The notes under the pieces are model-generated. The model did not search any database, had not been told where the DNA came from, and saw nothing but the letters and a program-made list of their open reading frames with translations. A stretch of DNA of 64,000 nt from assembly GCF_040712075.1 (NCBI RefSeq), contig NZ_JBFCVL010000003.1, forward strand, positions 186,001 to 250,000, read 5' to 3'. Source of the stretch: Fodinicurvata sp. EGI_FJ10296 (GTDB lineage Bacteria > Pseudomonadota > Alphaproteobacteria > DSM-16000 > Inquilinaceae). Shown here piece after piece: positions 29,322-42,337 of the stretch (its first letter is position 1; every line of letters starts with the position of its first letter). Made by a program: the position numbers and the translations under genes.

Positions 29322-30257
29322 TTGTGTCAGGCGGCAAGACGCGTGTTCGCTTCGCTATGTCCCGCAGTCCGTTCGGCATCGGTGCCCGCGGTCCTGTCCG
29401 GACCGGTGGTGGCGGTAGCAGCGGCGGGGTCATTGCTGGTCGCGGTGGCTGATTTTCCGGCCCACGCGGCAGTATCGAATACGCCGCCGGAAGCAGCGAC
29501 CCGCGACTACGAAAGTTGTCTCGGCACCGCGCGCAGCGACGGTGAGGCCGCGCTTGCTTTGGCCGACATGCTGGCTGCCGACGGCCACTCCCGTGCCGCG
29601 GCCCATTGTCGGGCCGTGGCATACACGACACTCGATCGACCCGCCGACGCCGCAGCGGCGCTGCTGCGACTGGCCGAGCAGACCGACGCTGACGCAGAGA
29701 AGGATGGTTTGCACGGTGATCGTCTGCGCCTCGAAGCGGCCCGTCTGTTTCATCAGGCGGGCAACCCCGAAGCAGCCCGGTCGGTTCTGGGAACCATCGT
29801 CAATGGGGCCGCCGACCCGACGCGCAACGACATCCTGATGTCGGCGTCGCTGTTGTCGGCGGATCTCGCGTGGTCGGCCCGCGATCTGAATGCCGTCGAA
29901 ACGTCGCTTGATCGCGCAGCGTCAATCGACCCCGACGCGCCGGCGGTACTGGTCCGCCGCGCGGCTCTGTTTCGGGCCCGGAACAACCCTCAAGCCGCCG
30001 TCGATCTTCTGGCCCGACCGGAACTGGAAACACCTCCGCCGGAGATCTTGCTGGAACGAGGGCTTGCCAATCTCGATACCGGCCGCCTTCCTGCCGCACG
30101 GGCGGACTGGGTGCGGTTGATCGCCCTTTATCCGGACAGCGCCGCCGCCAATGCGGCGCGGCGCAATCTCGACCGGCTCGAAGCCACGCTGGAGTCACTG
30201 GACACCGGACGCACCGTCGATCCCGATCGCGGTGAGACACCCGGTTCAGACCGGTAG
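29322..30257 (+). CDS. Exported TPR-repeat protein, TTG start
   Basis: A 311-residue protein of tetratricopeptide-like helices with no enzymatic motif. The body repeats the TPR pattern (SDGEAALALADMLAADGHSRAAAHCRAVAYTTLDRPADAAA, then AARLFHQAGNPEAARSVL, SLDRAASIDPDAPAVLVRR and ERGLANLDTGRLPAARADW). It probably scaffolds other proteins. I chose the TTG at 29322 because GGGAG lies about 9 bases before it and the resulting N-terminus (CQAARRVFASL, then a hydrophobic stretch ending PAHA) looks like a signal peptide. No ATG or closer alternative fits. It is transcribed away from the epimerase gene and converges with the esterase gene. Confidence 0.72.
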   Translation: MCQAARRVFASLCPAVRSASVPAVLSGPVVAVAAAGSLLVAVADFPAHAAVSNTPPEAATRDYESCLGTARSDGEAALALADMLAADGHSRAAAHCRAVAYTTLDRPADAAAALLRLAEQTDADAEKDGLHGDRLRLEAARLFHQAGNPEAARSVLGTIVNGAADPTRNDILMSASLLSADLAWSARDLNAVETSLDRAASIDPDAPAVLVRRAALFRARNNPQAAVDLLARPELETPPPEILLERGLANLDTGRLPAARADWVRLIALYPDSAAANAARRNLDRLEATLESLDTGRTVDPDRGETPGSDR

Positions 30258-30279
30258 CGGCCGGCCTGCCCGGCGCGCC

Positions 30280-31293
30280 TCACGACGCTGACAGTGCCCT
30301 CGCCATGGCCGGCAAGCTGACATCGAGCCGGTGTTCCACGCCGCTGTGGGTGCCGGAGAACTCCTGATATTCGTGATCGACGCCATGCCCGATCAACGAC
30401 CTGCTCAGGCGGCGGGCGCCGTAAAGCAGGTTGTATTGGTCGGCATCGCCGCAGTCGATGAACAGAAACGCCAGCGACGCCAACGCCTCTTTGTGCTGCC
30501 CGGCAATCAATGCCGGATCGTGATCCAGCCAGGCCTGCCATCTCTCGGGCACCAGTTCGCAGGTATCGGTCGTCACCGGCAGGCGGACCCCGAAAGGTGC
30601 CGAGGAATCCGGATCATAGGTCGCCGCCATGGCCAGGATCATCAGTGCATGGATATCGTTGCCGGCTACCTTGTCGCTGTCTTCGAAGGCCGTCATGAAC
30701 CGCTCGACCGACCCGTCATGCCTGGCGAGCGCCCGCAGCACCACCGGCATGTCCGGCAGATAACAGAGATCGAACCCCATATCGCCCGAATGGCACGCCG
30801 CCGCCGACCAGACATAGGGGTGGCGCATGGCATTCATCAGCGCCCCATAACCACCGGAAGATTTGCCGAACAGTCCGCGCCGACCGGCGCCGCCGCACCG
30901 GAACCGGCCCTCGACCGCCTTCACCATGTCGGTCGCCAGGAAGTCTTCCCACCGCCCGAAAACCGGCGAGTCCAGGTACTGATTGCCGCCCAGCCGCGTA
31001 AAGGCGTCGGGAAACGCCACGACCGCCGGCGGCATGACGCCTGTGTGGATCAATCTGTCCAGCCGTTCCGGGACATTTTCGCTGAAATTCTTCCAGCTCG
31101 TGCGTCCCAGCCCGCTGCCTGTGAAACCGGCCAGATCAACCATCAAAGGCAGTCCGGCTCCGTCATGGCCGGCCGGCACGTAAACGTCGATGGCGCGGCA
31201 CGTGGGATCGTCCAGCATGTTGCCGGCAAGGGCTGCGCTATCGACAAACAGCCGGGAGACGGTCCCGGCCGGGGGAATGGGGCGTTTGTGCAC
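30280..31293 (-). CDS. Putative esterase (esterase D/enterochelin-esterase-like)
   Basis: An alpha/beta hydrolase of 337 residues, predicted to cleave an ester; substrate unknown. Visible motifs are VDLAGFTGSGLG near the N-terminus, the nucleophile elbow GLFGKSSGGYGALM, an acid in FIDCGDADQY and a late His in SGTHSGVEHR. These match the putative-esterase family. The start is GTG at 31293: AAGGAG lies 7 bases upstream and the product begins HKRPIPPAGTVSRLF. No signal peptide is seen, so it is probably cytosolic. It converges with the TPR gene with 22 bp between the stops. Confidence 0.85.
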   Translation of the reverse strand: MHKRPIPPAGTVSRLFVDSAALAGNMLDDPTCRAIDVYVPAGHDGAGLPLMVDLAGFTGSGLGRTSWKNFSENVPERLDRLIHTGVMPPAVVAFPDAFTRLGGNQYLDSPVFGRWEDFLATDMVKAVEGRFRCGGAGRRGLFGKSSGGYGALMNAMRHPYVWSAAACHSGDMGFDLCYLPDMPVVLRALARHDGSVERFMTAFEDSDKVAGNDIHALMILAMAATYDPDSSAPFGVRLPVTTDTCELVPERWQAWLDHDPALIAGQHKEALASLAFLFIDCGDADQYNLLYGARRLSRSLIGHGVDHEYQEFSGTHSGVEHRLDVSLPAMARALSAS

Positions 31294-31779
31294 GATTGTC
31301 TCCTTGGCGAAGGCCCTGGGATTGCCAGGGCGACCCGTCAGTCCATCTGGTCTCCGGTCCGATAGCATATAGAGGCCGCCGTCGGCCAGTCTGCCCGCTA
31401 GCCGACCAGGAATAGGTCCGATTTGGTACTATCTGTCCGGGATCGACGAACCATTGGGTTGCCTCATCGCGGCAGACCGCGTCCAGGCCGATTTATATGT
31501 CAATAGTTATGCCCTATAGTCGATTTTCCTCTCGCGTCGGCCCGGAAAATCCTGTAGAAAGTTTACGACGCGCCCGCGGATTGCCCCGCGGATTGCGATG
31601 GCGCGATGATTTTTGTCTGCGGTTTCGGCGGCTGCCGCCCCTTTGGCACGCCGCACTGGCCGCAGCGCGAACCGTAGGCAGGCATCAGGAATTGAATCCG
31701 GGCGATTGCGACCGGCGCCGACTGGCGGCCGGAGGAACGCTCGACCCGGCGAACACGAACAATACGGCGGGGAAAAGCC
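31294..31779. other. 486-bp gap between esterase and gltD
   Basis: No credible gene was found. It holds the divergent control regions of the esterase and gltD genes: a candidate promoter at 31492-31520 and, near 31572-31594, a direct repeat of CCGCGGATTG. The gltD leader would be about 260 nt, long enough for regulation, but no known riboswitch was recognised. Confidence 0.6.
31492..31520 (+). promoter_or_regulatory. Candidate sigma-70 promoter for gltD-gltB
   Basis: TTTATA, a 17-bp spacer and TATAGT (4/6 and 5/6 matches), about 260 bp before the gltD ATG. It is the best promoter-like pair in this gap. Confidence 0.45.
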
Positions 31780-33225
31780 ATGGCCGGCAACATGCTGAAA
31801 TTCGTGACTACCGACCAGGAGATGCCCGACAAGCGCTCGGCAGAGGCACGGCGGGCGGATTGGCACGAAATATATGGTGAGTACATCAAGGAAAAGGCCG
31901 AAACGCAAGCCGGCCGGTGCTCTCAATGCGGCGTGCCCTTTTGTCAGGTGCACTGCCCGCTGCAAAACAACATCCCCGACTGGCTGATGCTGACGGCAGA
32001 GAACCGCCTGGAAGAGGCTTACGAAGTCTCTCAGGCGACGAACACGTTTCCGGAGATCTGCGGGCGGATCTGCCCGCAGGACCGCCTGTGCGAAGGCAAC
32101 TGCGTCATCGAACAGGCCGGACACGGCACGGTGACCATCGGCCAGATCGAGAAATACATCACCGACACCGCCTGGGACAACGACTGGGTCAAGCCGATCC
32201 GGCCGCGGCGCGAGCGCGATCAGTCGATCGGGGTCGTGGGCGCCGGACCCGGCGGTCTCGCCGCCGCCGAAAGACTGCGCCGCCAGGGATATCAGGTCCA
32301 TGTCTACGACCGGTATGACCGCGTCGGCGGGCTGATGATCTATGGCATTCCCAATTTCAAACTCGAAAAGGAGGTCGTTCAGCGGCGCACTGCATGGCTC
32401 GAAGACGGCGGCGTCATTTTCCATACGAATTTCGAAGTCGGTCGCGACGCGACCCTGGAAGAACTGCGCGGCAAGCACGACGCGCTGCTGATCGCGACCG
32501 GCGTCTACAAGGCCCGCGACTTTCAGGCGCCCGGCGCGGGATTGAAAAACGTTCTGCCGGCGATGGACTATCTGACCGCCAGCAACCGCAAGGGCCTGGG
32601 CGACGATGTTCCGGCCTTCGAGGACGGGCAGCTGAACGCCAGGGGCAAGCACGTCGTCGTCATCGGCGGCGGCGACACCGCCATGGATTGCGTGCGCACC
32701 GCCATCCGGCAGGAAGCCGCGTCGGTAAAATGCCTCTACCGACGCAATCGCGCGAACATGCCGGGCTCCCAGCGCGAGGTCGCCAACGCCGAGGAAGAAG
32801 GCGTCGAGTTCATCTGGCAGTCCGCACCGGAAGCCTTCATCGGCGACGAAGCGGTCAAAGGCGTCCGCGCCTATCGCATGCATCTGGGCGCACCGGATTC
32901 CAGCGGCCGGCAAAGCCCGCAGCGGATCGAAGACAGCGACTTCACGATTGAAGCCGACATCGTGATCAAGGCGTTGGGCTTCGACCCGGAAGACCTGCCG
33001 GGGCTGTTCGGCAGCCCGGACCTGAAAGTCAGCCGCTGGGGCACCGTCAGCGTGTCGTGGAAGACGATGATGACCAATCTCGACGGTGTGTTCGCCGCCG
33101 GCGACATCGTCCGTGGCGCCAGCCTGGTCGTGTGGGCGATCCGCGACGGCCGCGACGCCGCCGACGCCATGCACGCGTGGCTCAAGGAGCGGGCGCGGAC
33201 CGAAGAAGCGGTCGCCGCCGAATAA
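31780..33225 (+). CDS. gltD: Glutamate synthase (NADPH) small subunit
   Basis: Beta subunit of GOGAT; it takes electrons from NADPH and passes them to the large subunit for glutamate formation from glutamine and 2-oxoglutarate. The 481-residue protein has the N-terminal cysteine clusters CSQCGVPFCQVHCP and CGRICPQDRLCEGNC that help bind 4Fe-4S centres. The FAD motif is GVVGAGPGGLAAAERL (about 148) and the NADPH motif VVIGGGDTAMDC (about 290). The C-terminal GDIVRGASLVVWAIRDGRDAA is typical. It has GGGGAAAAGCC before the ATG. It lies upstream of gltB by 69 bp, the reverse of the E. coli order. Confidence 0.97.
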   Translation: MAGNMLKFVTTDQEMPDKRSAEARRADWHEIYGEYIKEKAETQAGRCSQCGVPFCQVHCPLQNNIPDWLMLTAENRLEEAYEVSQATNTFPEICGRICPQDRLCEGNCVIEQAGHGTVTIGQIEKYITDTAWDNDWVKPIRPRRERDQSIGVVGAGPGGLAAAERLRRQGYQVHVYDRYDRVGGLMIYGIPNFKLEKEVVQRRTAWLEDGGVIFHTNFEVGRDATLEELRGKHDALLIATGVYKARDFQAPGAGLKNVLPAMDYLTASNRKGLGDDVPAFEDGQLNARGKHVVVIGGGDTAMDCVRTAIRQEAASVKCLYRRNRANMPGSQREVANAEEEGVEFIWQSAPEAFIGDEAVKGVRAYRMHLGAPDSSGRQSPQRIEDSDFTIEADIVIKALGFDPEDLPGLFGSPDLKVSRWGTVSVSWKTMMTNLDGVFAAGDIVRGASLVVWAIRDGRDAADAMHAWLKERARTEEAVAAE

Positions 33226-33294
33226 CCGCCCGCCCTCCGGCCGAACGCCCCTGTTTCAAGACCGCAAGGTCGACCGCTAAAAGGAAGACAGCCC

Positions 33295-37902
<4,608 letters not shown>

Positions 37903-37934
37903 CCTCAATTCAGCAGCGTCCAGATTTCTCTGGC

Positions 37935-37970
37935 ATCCCGCGCGGCATCAAAAAAACGCCGCGCGGGATT
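37935..37970. terminator. GC-rich hairpin after gltB
   Basis: ATCCCGCGCGGC pairs with GCCGCGCGGGAT around a loop containing a run of A, 32 bp after gltB. The following ATTCTT is only a weak T-tract. Probably the gltDB terminator. Confidence 0.6.
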
Positions 37971-38014
37971 CTTCATGGCTTGACCGTGGCGCGCCCGGAA
38001 AGAAAAGTAGGGCC

Positions 38015-38683
38015 ATGAGAACCTTGTTGCATCATTGGATGTCAGCGCCGTCACGGATCGTGCGCGTCCTGTTGGCCGAAATGTCGCTGCCGTTCGATCT
38101 CGAACTGGAGCGTACCTGGGAGCGCCGCCGCGAGTTTCTGGCGATGAACCCGGCGGGCGAGGTCCCCGTGCTGATCGACGAGGACGGGACGACGCTGACG
38201 GACGCGTCGGTGATCTGGGAATATCTGGCCGAGGTCCATCCCGAATCATCTCTGATCGGCGCAGATCCGGTCAGCCGGGCCGAGTGCCGGAGGCTGGCAA
38301 ACTGGTTCAACGTCAAATTCGCGTTCGAGGTCACCGAGAACCTGATCGGCGAAAAGGTTCTCAAGCGATTCCAGGGCCAGGGCTACCCCAACTCCGACGC
38401 GATCAGAGCCGGCAAAGCCAATATCCACTACCATCTGGATTACATTGCATTTCTGGCCGACCGGCGGAACTGGCTGTCGGGCAACAGTTTTTCGCTGGCA
38501 GATATTGCGGCCGGCGCGCATCTGTCGACCGTCGACTATCTCGGCGACGTGCCCTGGGACGAACATCCCGGCGCAAAAGACTGGTATGCCCGGATAAAGT
38601 CCCGGCCCAGCTTTCGCCCGCTGCTCAGCGACACCATTCCGGGCATGACGCCGGTACCCCATTATGCCGATCTGGATTTCTAG
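38015..38683 (+). CDS. Glutathione S-transferase family protein
   Basis: A 222-residue cytosolic protein with an N-terminal thioredoxin-like domain (SPSRIVRVLLAEMSLPFDLELERTWERR, then NPAGEVPVLIDEDGTTLTDASVIWEYLAE) and an all-helical C-terminal domain with the N-capping pattern SLADIAAGAHLSTVDYLGDVPWD. The EVPVLID strand with cis-Pro and the following Asp/Ser for glutathione binding are intact. The catalytic residue of this class is not certain. The conjugated or reduced substrate is unknown. It stands alone, with a dispersed repeat 68 bp downstream. Confidence 0.9.
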   Translation: MRTLLHHWMSAPSRIVRVLLAEMSLPFDLELERTWERRREFLAMNPAGEVPVLIDEDGTTLTDASVIWEYLAEVHPESSLIGADPVSRAECRRLANWFNVKFAFEVTENLIGEKVLKRFQGQGYPNSDAIRAGKANIHYHLDYIAFLADRRNWLSGNSFSLADIAAGAHLSTVDYLGDVPWDEHPGAKDWYARIKSRPSFRPLLSDTIPGMTPVPHYADLDF

Positions 38684-38750
38684 GCGCTGTCGGCCAGACC
38701 CCCGAACCTGACTCTGCGGGCTTCAAGGACTTTCGTGTATCCTCGCCCCC

Positions 38751-38914
38751 CCACCCCTGATCGTCCCCGCCCTTGTCGTCCTGGGATACCGATCGAGGAC
38801 CTCGAGCCGGATGCACCCGGTTCGTGTGTCACGATCGAGAGTGGCTGCACGAGGTCCCGGGTCGGCGGCGCGTCACTTCGTGGCCGCGCAGCGCACGGGA
38901 CGATCAGGGCGTGG
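38751..38914 (-). repeat. Dispersed intergenic element with terminal inverted repeats (copy B)
   Basis: 164 bp with near-perfect terminal inverted repeats: CCACCCCTGATCGTCCC at the left end and its complement GGGACGATCAGGGCGTGG at the right end. It is an inverted version of the element at 48824-48970. The shared core CACGAAGTGACGCG is on the minus strand at 38869-38882, and the blocks GGGACCTCG and GAACCGGGTGCATCCGG are also shared. There is no coding potential. It lies between gst and the SIMPL-like gene. Confidence 0.85.
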
Positions 38915-39087
38915 AAATCATTTCCGTTTTCGATCTCGTTGCGTGAATGCCGCAGGACATTATCTGGCCCCTGATCGCCCGGGCCTGATCGTTGAAATGC
39001 CTATTCGATACCGCAATTTTGCCCGCTTGGGGCTCAATGCTTCCTGGAATTCGCCAATTCGGTGCCAATGATCGATCAGGAGGTCCC

Positions 39088-39855
39088 ATGAAGTCCCCAG
39101 CCCTCACCGCGAGACTGCTTCCCCTTTCGGCTCTGCTCTCGGTGCTGCCAATCACCGCCGCACTGGCCCAGACGCCGGGCTATCCGCCCATTGTCGACGA
39201 GATCACGCTCACCGTGGCTGAGGAAGGCTGGGTCGAGACGGACACCGCCCGCGTCGTGATCCGGCTGGAAGCGGCCGGCGAAGGATCGGAAGCCGCCGAG
39301 TTGCGCGCCGACTTCCTCGACGTCCTGGAAGATCTCGATCCGGATGCCGACTGGCGCTTCCTGTCATACGATCGCCGTCAGGACAACACCGGCCTGGAAC
39401 GCTGGACTGCACGGGCGGAAGCGCGACTACCGGAAACGGGGCTCGACGGACTCGCTGATGAAGCGCGTGAAGCCAGCCGCCCGGGACTTGCCGTTCAGGT
39501 GGAGGAGACGGATTTCAGCCCCACGCTGGCCGACCGCGAATCGACCACGGCCGACCTGCGGCAGGAAATCTATCAGCGCGCGGGCGAGGAACTGGTCAGG
39601 CTTAACGACGCCTTTCCCGAGCGTGATTTCCGCCTTGCCGGCATCGATTTCGACTATGGCGAGTATCAGCCGATGATGATGGAGCGCGCCGCGCAGCCCA
39701 TGCAGGCGATGGATGCCGGCGGTGGCCGCTCGGCCGCGCCAAGCGTCGCCGTCGCCGAGCGCGTGGAAGTCAGGGCACGAATCCGCCTTTCGGCCTTCGG
39801 CGAAGCGCCCGCCGCCAGCGATAATACCGACGGCGACGCCCGGAACGGCAACTGA
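39088..39855 (+). CDS. Secreted SIMPL/DUF541-like protein
   Basis: A 255-residue protein with a clean signal peptide (MKSPALTARLLPLSALLSVL to ALA-QTP), so it is exported. It contains ITLTVAEEGWVETDTARVVIRLEAAGEGSEAAE near the N-terminus and VAERVEVRARIRLSAF near the C-terminus, the repeated beta-strand pattern of SIMPL (DUF541, Omp28/BP26-like) proteins. A long low-complexity stretch (MMMERAAQPMQAMDAGGG) and an acidic, disordered C-terminal tail are present. The function of such proteins is not settled (stress tolerance reported). The start has AGGAGG seven bases upstream. The family assignment is moderate. Confidence 0.7.
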   Translation: MKSPALTARLLPLSALLSVLPITAALAQTPGYPPIVDEITLTVAEEGWVETDTARVVIRLEAAGEGSEAAELRADFLDVLEDLDPDADWRFLSYDRRQDNTGLERWTARAEARLPETGLDGLADEAREASRPGLAVQVEETDFSPTLADRESTTADLRQEIYQRAGEELVRLNDAFPERDFRLAGIDFDYGEYQPMMMERAAQPMQAMDAGGGRSAAPSVAVAERVEVRARIRLSAFGEAPAASDNTDGDARNGN

Positions 39856-39902
39856 CGCGACGTCATTTCATTGACACCGGGCCCGCTTGATCCCGCTTCG
39901 GG

Positions 39903-40889
39903 TCAGGCGGGTCTGGTTGGCGGCGTTCCCTGGCGGTATCGGCTGAACTGGCCGCCGATCCGATACCGGTCCAGGTAGCTTGGCAGAATGCCTTCCAGGG
40001 CGGTCGTCTCGACACCAAGATCGGCAAGCGTGGGCAGTGCACCGGATACGACATTGTCGTGTTGCAGCTGGGTGACCTGATCGCGCGTCAGAATTTTCAA
40101 CGGCAACCGTTCAAAGATGCTGCCCATGATCCGTGCCACGCTCCATGGCAGCGGCAGGAGAATCCGGCGCCGTCCGATCACCTTGAGCATCAATTCCATC
40201 AACTCGCGGAACGTATAGCTTCGCGGTCCGCCCAGTTCGAAGATTTTGCCCTGGCTATCGTCCCGGTCGAGGCATGCCATGACGGCATCGGCAACATCTC
40301 CGACATAAACAGGCTGGAACCTGGTCTTTCCACCGCCGATCAGGGGCAGGAATGGCGAGAACCGCGTCATATTCGCGAAGCGGTTGAAAAATCCGTCCTC
40401 TGCCCCGAAGACGATCGACGGGCGCAGGATCGTCGCCGCCGGGAAGCCTTCGAGCACAGCCGCCTCGCCGGCAGCCTTGCTGCGGGCATAGTCCGACGGC
40501 GAGTCCGGCGACGCGCCGATTGCCGATACCTGAATCAGGCGCTTCACGCCGGCTTCGGCGGCTATTCTGGCGATCCGGCCGGGCGCTTCGGCGTGAACGG
40601 CCGAGAAGGTCTGCTTGCCCGACGGGGCCAGAATTCCCACCAGATTGATGACGAAATCCGACCCGTCGACGACGGCAGCGACCGAGTCGTCGTCGCGGAT
40701 ATTGGCCGGCAGCGGGACGATCTGACCCACCGACCCCATGGGTTTGAGAAACAATGCCTTGTCCGGGTCGCGCGTCGCGACCCGGACACGCCAGCCCCGC
40801 TTGGCCAGATCACGCACGATGTAGCGGCCCAGAAAACCGGCACCGCCGAATATCGTGACGACGCGGTGGGTTGATGCGGGTGTCGGCAT
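39903..40889 (-). CDS. Complex I NDUFA9-like NAD(P)-binding protein
   Basis: An atypical extended SDR, 328 residues, starting MPTPASTHRVVTIFGGAGFLGRYIV. The Rossmann motif GGAGFLGRY is at about 14-22, with QVSAIGASPDSPSDYARSKAAGEAAV, in which YARSK supplies the Tyr-x-x-x-Lys pair, and LRPSIVFGAEDGFFNRF. These are hallmarks of the bacterial homologues of mitochondrial complex I subunit NDUFA9. The enzymatic reaction, if any, is unknown; bacterial versions are often encoded near tRNA or other housekeeping genes. The upstream ATG at 40976 is less likely. A CGGAGCG ribosome-binding site precedes the chosen start. Confidence 0.88.
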   Translation of the reverse strand: MPTPASTHRVVTIFGGAGFLGRYIVRDLAKRGWRVRVATRDPDKALFLKPMGSVGQIVPLPANIRDDDSVAAVVDGSDFVINLVGILAPSGKQTFSAVHAEAPGRIARIAAEAGVKRLIQVSAIGASPDSPSDYARSKAAGEAAVLEGFPAATILRPSIVFGAEDGFFNRFANMTRFSPFLPLIGGGKTRFQPVYVGDVADAVMACLDRDDSQGKIFELGGPRSYTFRELMELMLKVIGRRRILLPLPWSVARIMGSIFERLPLKILTRDQVTQLQHDNVVSGALPTLADLGVETTALEGILPSYLDRYRIGGQFSRYRQGTPPTRPA

Positions 40890-41182
40890 GCGTTCGCTCC
40901 GGCAATGGTTCAGCGTTCGATATCGGACTGCAGTCGGGACCGGTCGCTGCGCCGCCAGCGCGGCATCATCCGTCATCGTCCCGATGCATCATCCATCATC
41001 CGGGCCTTATATAGGACGACGACGGCGGACTCTAGAGGGGATTCGCCCTACGTCGGCCAGACCCGCTCCCGGACTGTCCGATTCGGCATACCGGGCTCAC
41101 GACCGCCCCCGCGAACGTCCGCTGGCGACGGGCGACATCGAATTTATTTTCGCGACAATCGGACGTCGCTGGCGAACTGATG

Positions 41183-41211
41183 TTGACAGGACGCTCGGCG
41201 TTCATTATCTA
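41183..41211 (+). promoter_or_regulatory. Candidate promoter of tRNA-Leu
   Basis: A perfect TTGACA, a 17-bp spacer and TATCTA, ending 12 bp before the tRNA. The -35 is perfect; the -10 matches 3 of 6, common for stable RNA genes in alphaproteobacteria. It lies in the 333-bp gap between the NDUFA9-like gene and the tRNA, where I see no gene. Confidence 0.55.
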
Positions 41212-41222
41212 CCCGCTCCAGA

Positions 41223-41309
41223 GCCCAGGTGGCGGAATTGGTAGACGCGCTAGCTTCAGGTGCTAGTTCCTGTATGGGAGTGGAAGTTCGAGTCTTCTCC
41301 TGGGCACCA
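41223..41309 (+). tRNA. tRNA-Leu(CAG)
   Basis: 87 nt including encoded CCA. The acceptor pairs GCCCAGG with CCTGGGC with discriminator A. The D-arm is GGCGGAATTGGTAGACGC and the anticodon stem-loop CTAGC-TTCAGGT-GCTAG gives anticodon CAG. A class II variable arm and TTCGAGTC T-loop follow. The sequence of the first half is almost that of E. coli tRNA-Leu(CAG). Confidence 0.96.
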
Positions 41310-41351
41310 TGTAATACCGCTAGGCCGCGCAGATTGCGGTCGATGTCGATG

Positions 41352-41387
41352 CCCGCCCTCTCCTTCCGGTGACGGCGGGTTTTTTTC
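41352..41387 (+). terminator. Rho-independent terminator after tRNA-Leu
   Basis: CCCGCC pairs with GGCGGG, followed by a run of seven or eight T (41380-41387). The loop is about 16 nt, but the T-tract is the clearest in this window. It separates the tRNA from the RNase D-like gene. Confidence 0.72.
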
Positions 41388-41477
41388 GTTCGCGCCAGCC
41401 GCGACGGCGCGGAATCACGATCAGGATGGTTCACAAGAACCCGGAATGGTTCACAAGAACAAGGAAGCCTGCGCCTC

Positions 41478-42110
41478 ATGTTCACTGGCTCGACGCCCCC
41501 GCCGCCTCAACTGCATGTCGGCGATCTGCCGGCCGATATCACCTTCGGGCCGACCGTTGCCGTCGACACGGAGACCATGGGCCTCAACCCGGCCCGCGAC
41601 AGGCTTTGTCTCGTCCAGCTTTCGTCCGGCGACGGCACATCCCATCTTGTGCAGATACCGAAGGGACAATACGAGGCGCCGAATCTGGTCCGTCTTCTCA
41701 GCGATCCGGCAACTTTGAAGCTGTTCCATTTCGCCCGATTCGACGTCGCCGTGCTAAAAGCCTATCTCGGCGTCCAATTGCACCCCGTCTATTGCACAAA
41801 GGTGGCGTCAAAGCTGGTTCGGACTTATACTGATCGGCATGGGCTGAAAGATCTTTGCCGGGATCTGCTTGGCGTGGAAATATCGAAGCAACAACAAACG
41901 TCGGATTGGGGTGCTGAAATATTGACTTCGGACCAGCAACGATACGCAGCAGGCGACGTTCTCTATCTTCATGCCCTCAAGCACCAGCTCGACATTCTGC
42001 TGGCACGCGAGGACCGGACCCATATCGCTCAAGCCTGTTTTGATTTTCTGCCCATCCGCGGCGAACTCGATCTCGGCGGCTGGGATGATCCCGATATCTT
42101 CAGCCATTAA
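41478..42110 (+). CDS. RNase D-like 3'-5' exonuclease, single-domain
   Basis: DEDDy exoribonuclease, 210 residues. Metal-binding residues are visible as Asp and Glu in VAVDTETMG (Exo I), Asp in LFHFARFDVAVL (Exo II) and Tyr and Asp in RYAAGDVLYLH (Exo III). Unlike E. coli RNase D it ends after the catalytic domain, with no HRDC RNA-binding domains. This is the usual short form in many alphaproteobacteria. Likely substrates are tRNA 3' ends or structured RNA, which is noteworthy next to a tRNA gene but not proof. Start at ATG of MFTGSTPPPP has GGAAGCCTGCGCCTC upstream. Confidence 0.9.
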   Translation: MFTGSTPPPPQLHVGDLPADITFGPTVAVDTETMGLNPARDRLCLVQLSSGDGTSHLVQIPKGQYEAPNLVRLLSDPATLKLFHFARFDVAVLKAYLGVQLHPVYCTKVASKLVRTYTDRHGLKDLCRDLLGVEISKQQQTSDWGAEILTSDQQRYAAGDVLYLHALKHQLDILLAREDRTHIAQACFDFLPIRGELDLGGWDDPDIFSH

Positions 42111-42337
42111 GGACGGCGGTCCGGGAAAGGCAGCGGGGCAAGCGCCGGAGTCGGCTGCGGCCGGTCCCATACCGCTTGCCCGTACCTCTGCATTTGCCGT
42201 CGGCCGGCCGAACGCCTGATTTTCGCCTTGCCAGGATCACCATGCGGTCGCATCTCCGGAGGTATAGTGATCCGATTTTCGTTGGTACGTTCGTAGTTCG
42301 CCGCCCGATCGGCCTCATCAACAGAGACTGGGATTTC

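Noticed and set aside
31572-31594. A short direct repeat CCGCGGATTG in the gltD leader, as a candidate repeat-based site
   Set aside because: Two copies 13 bp apart could arise by chance in GC-rich sequence and do not resemble a known operator.
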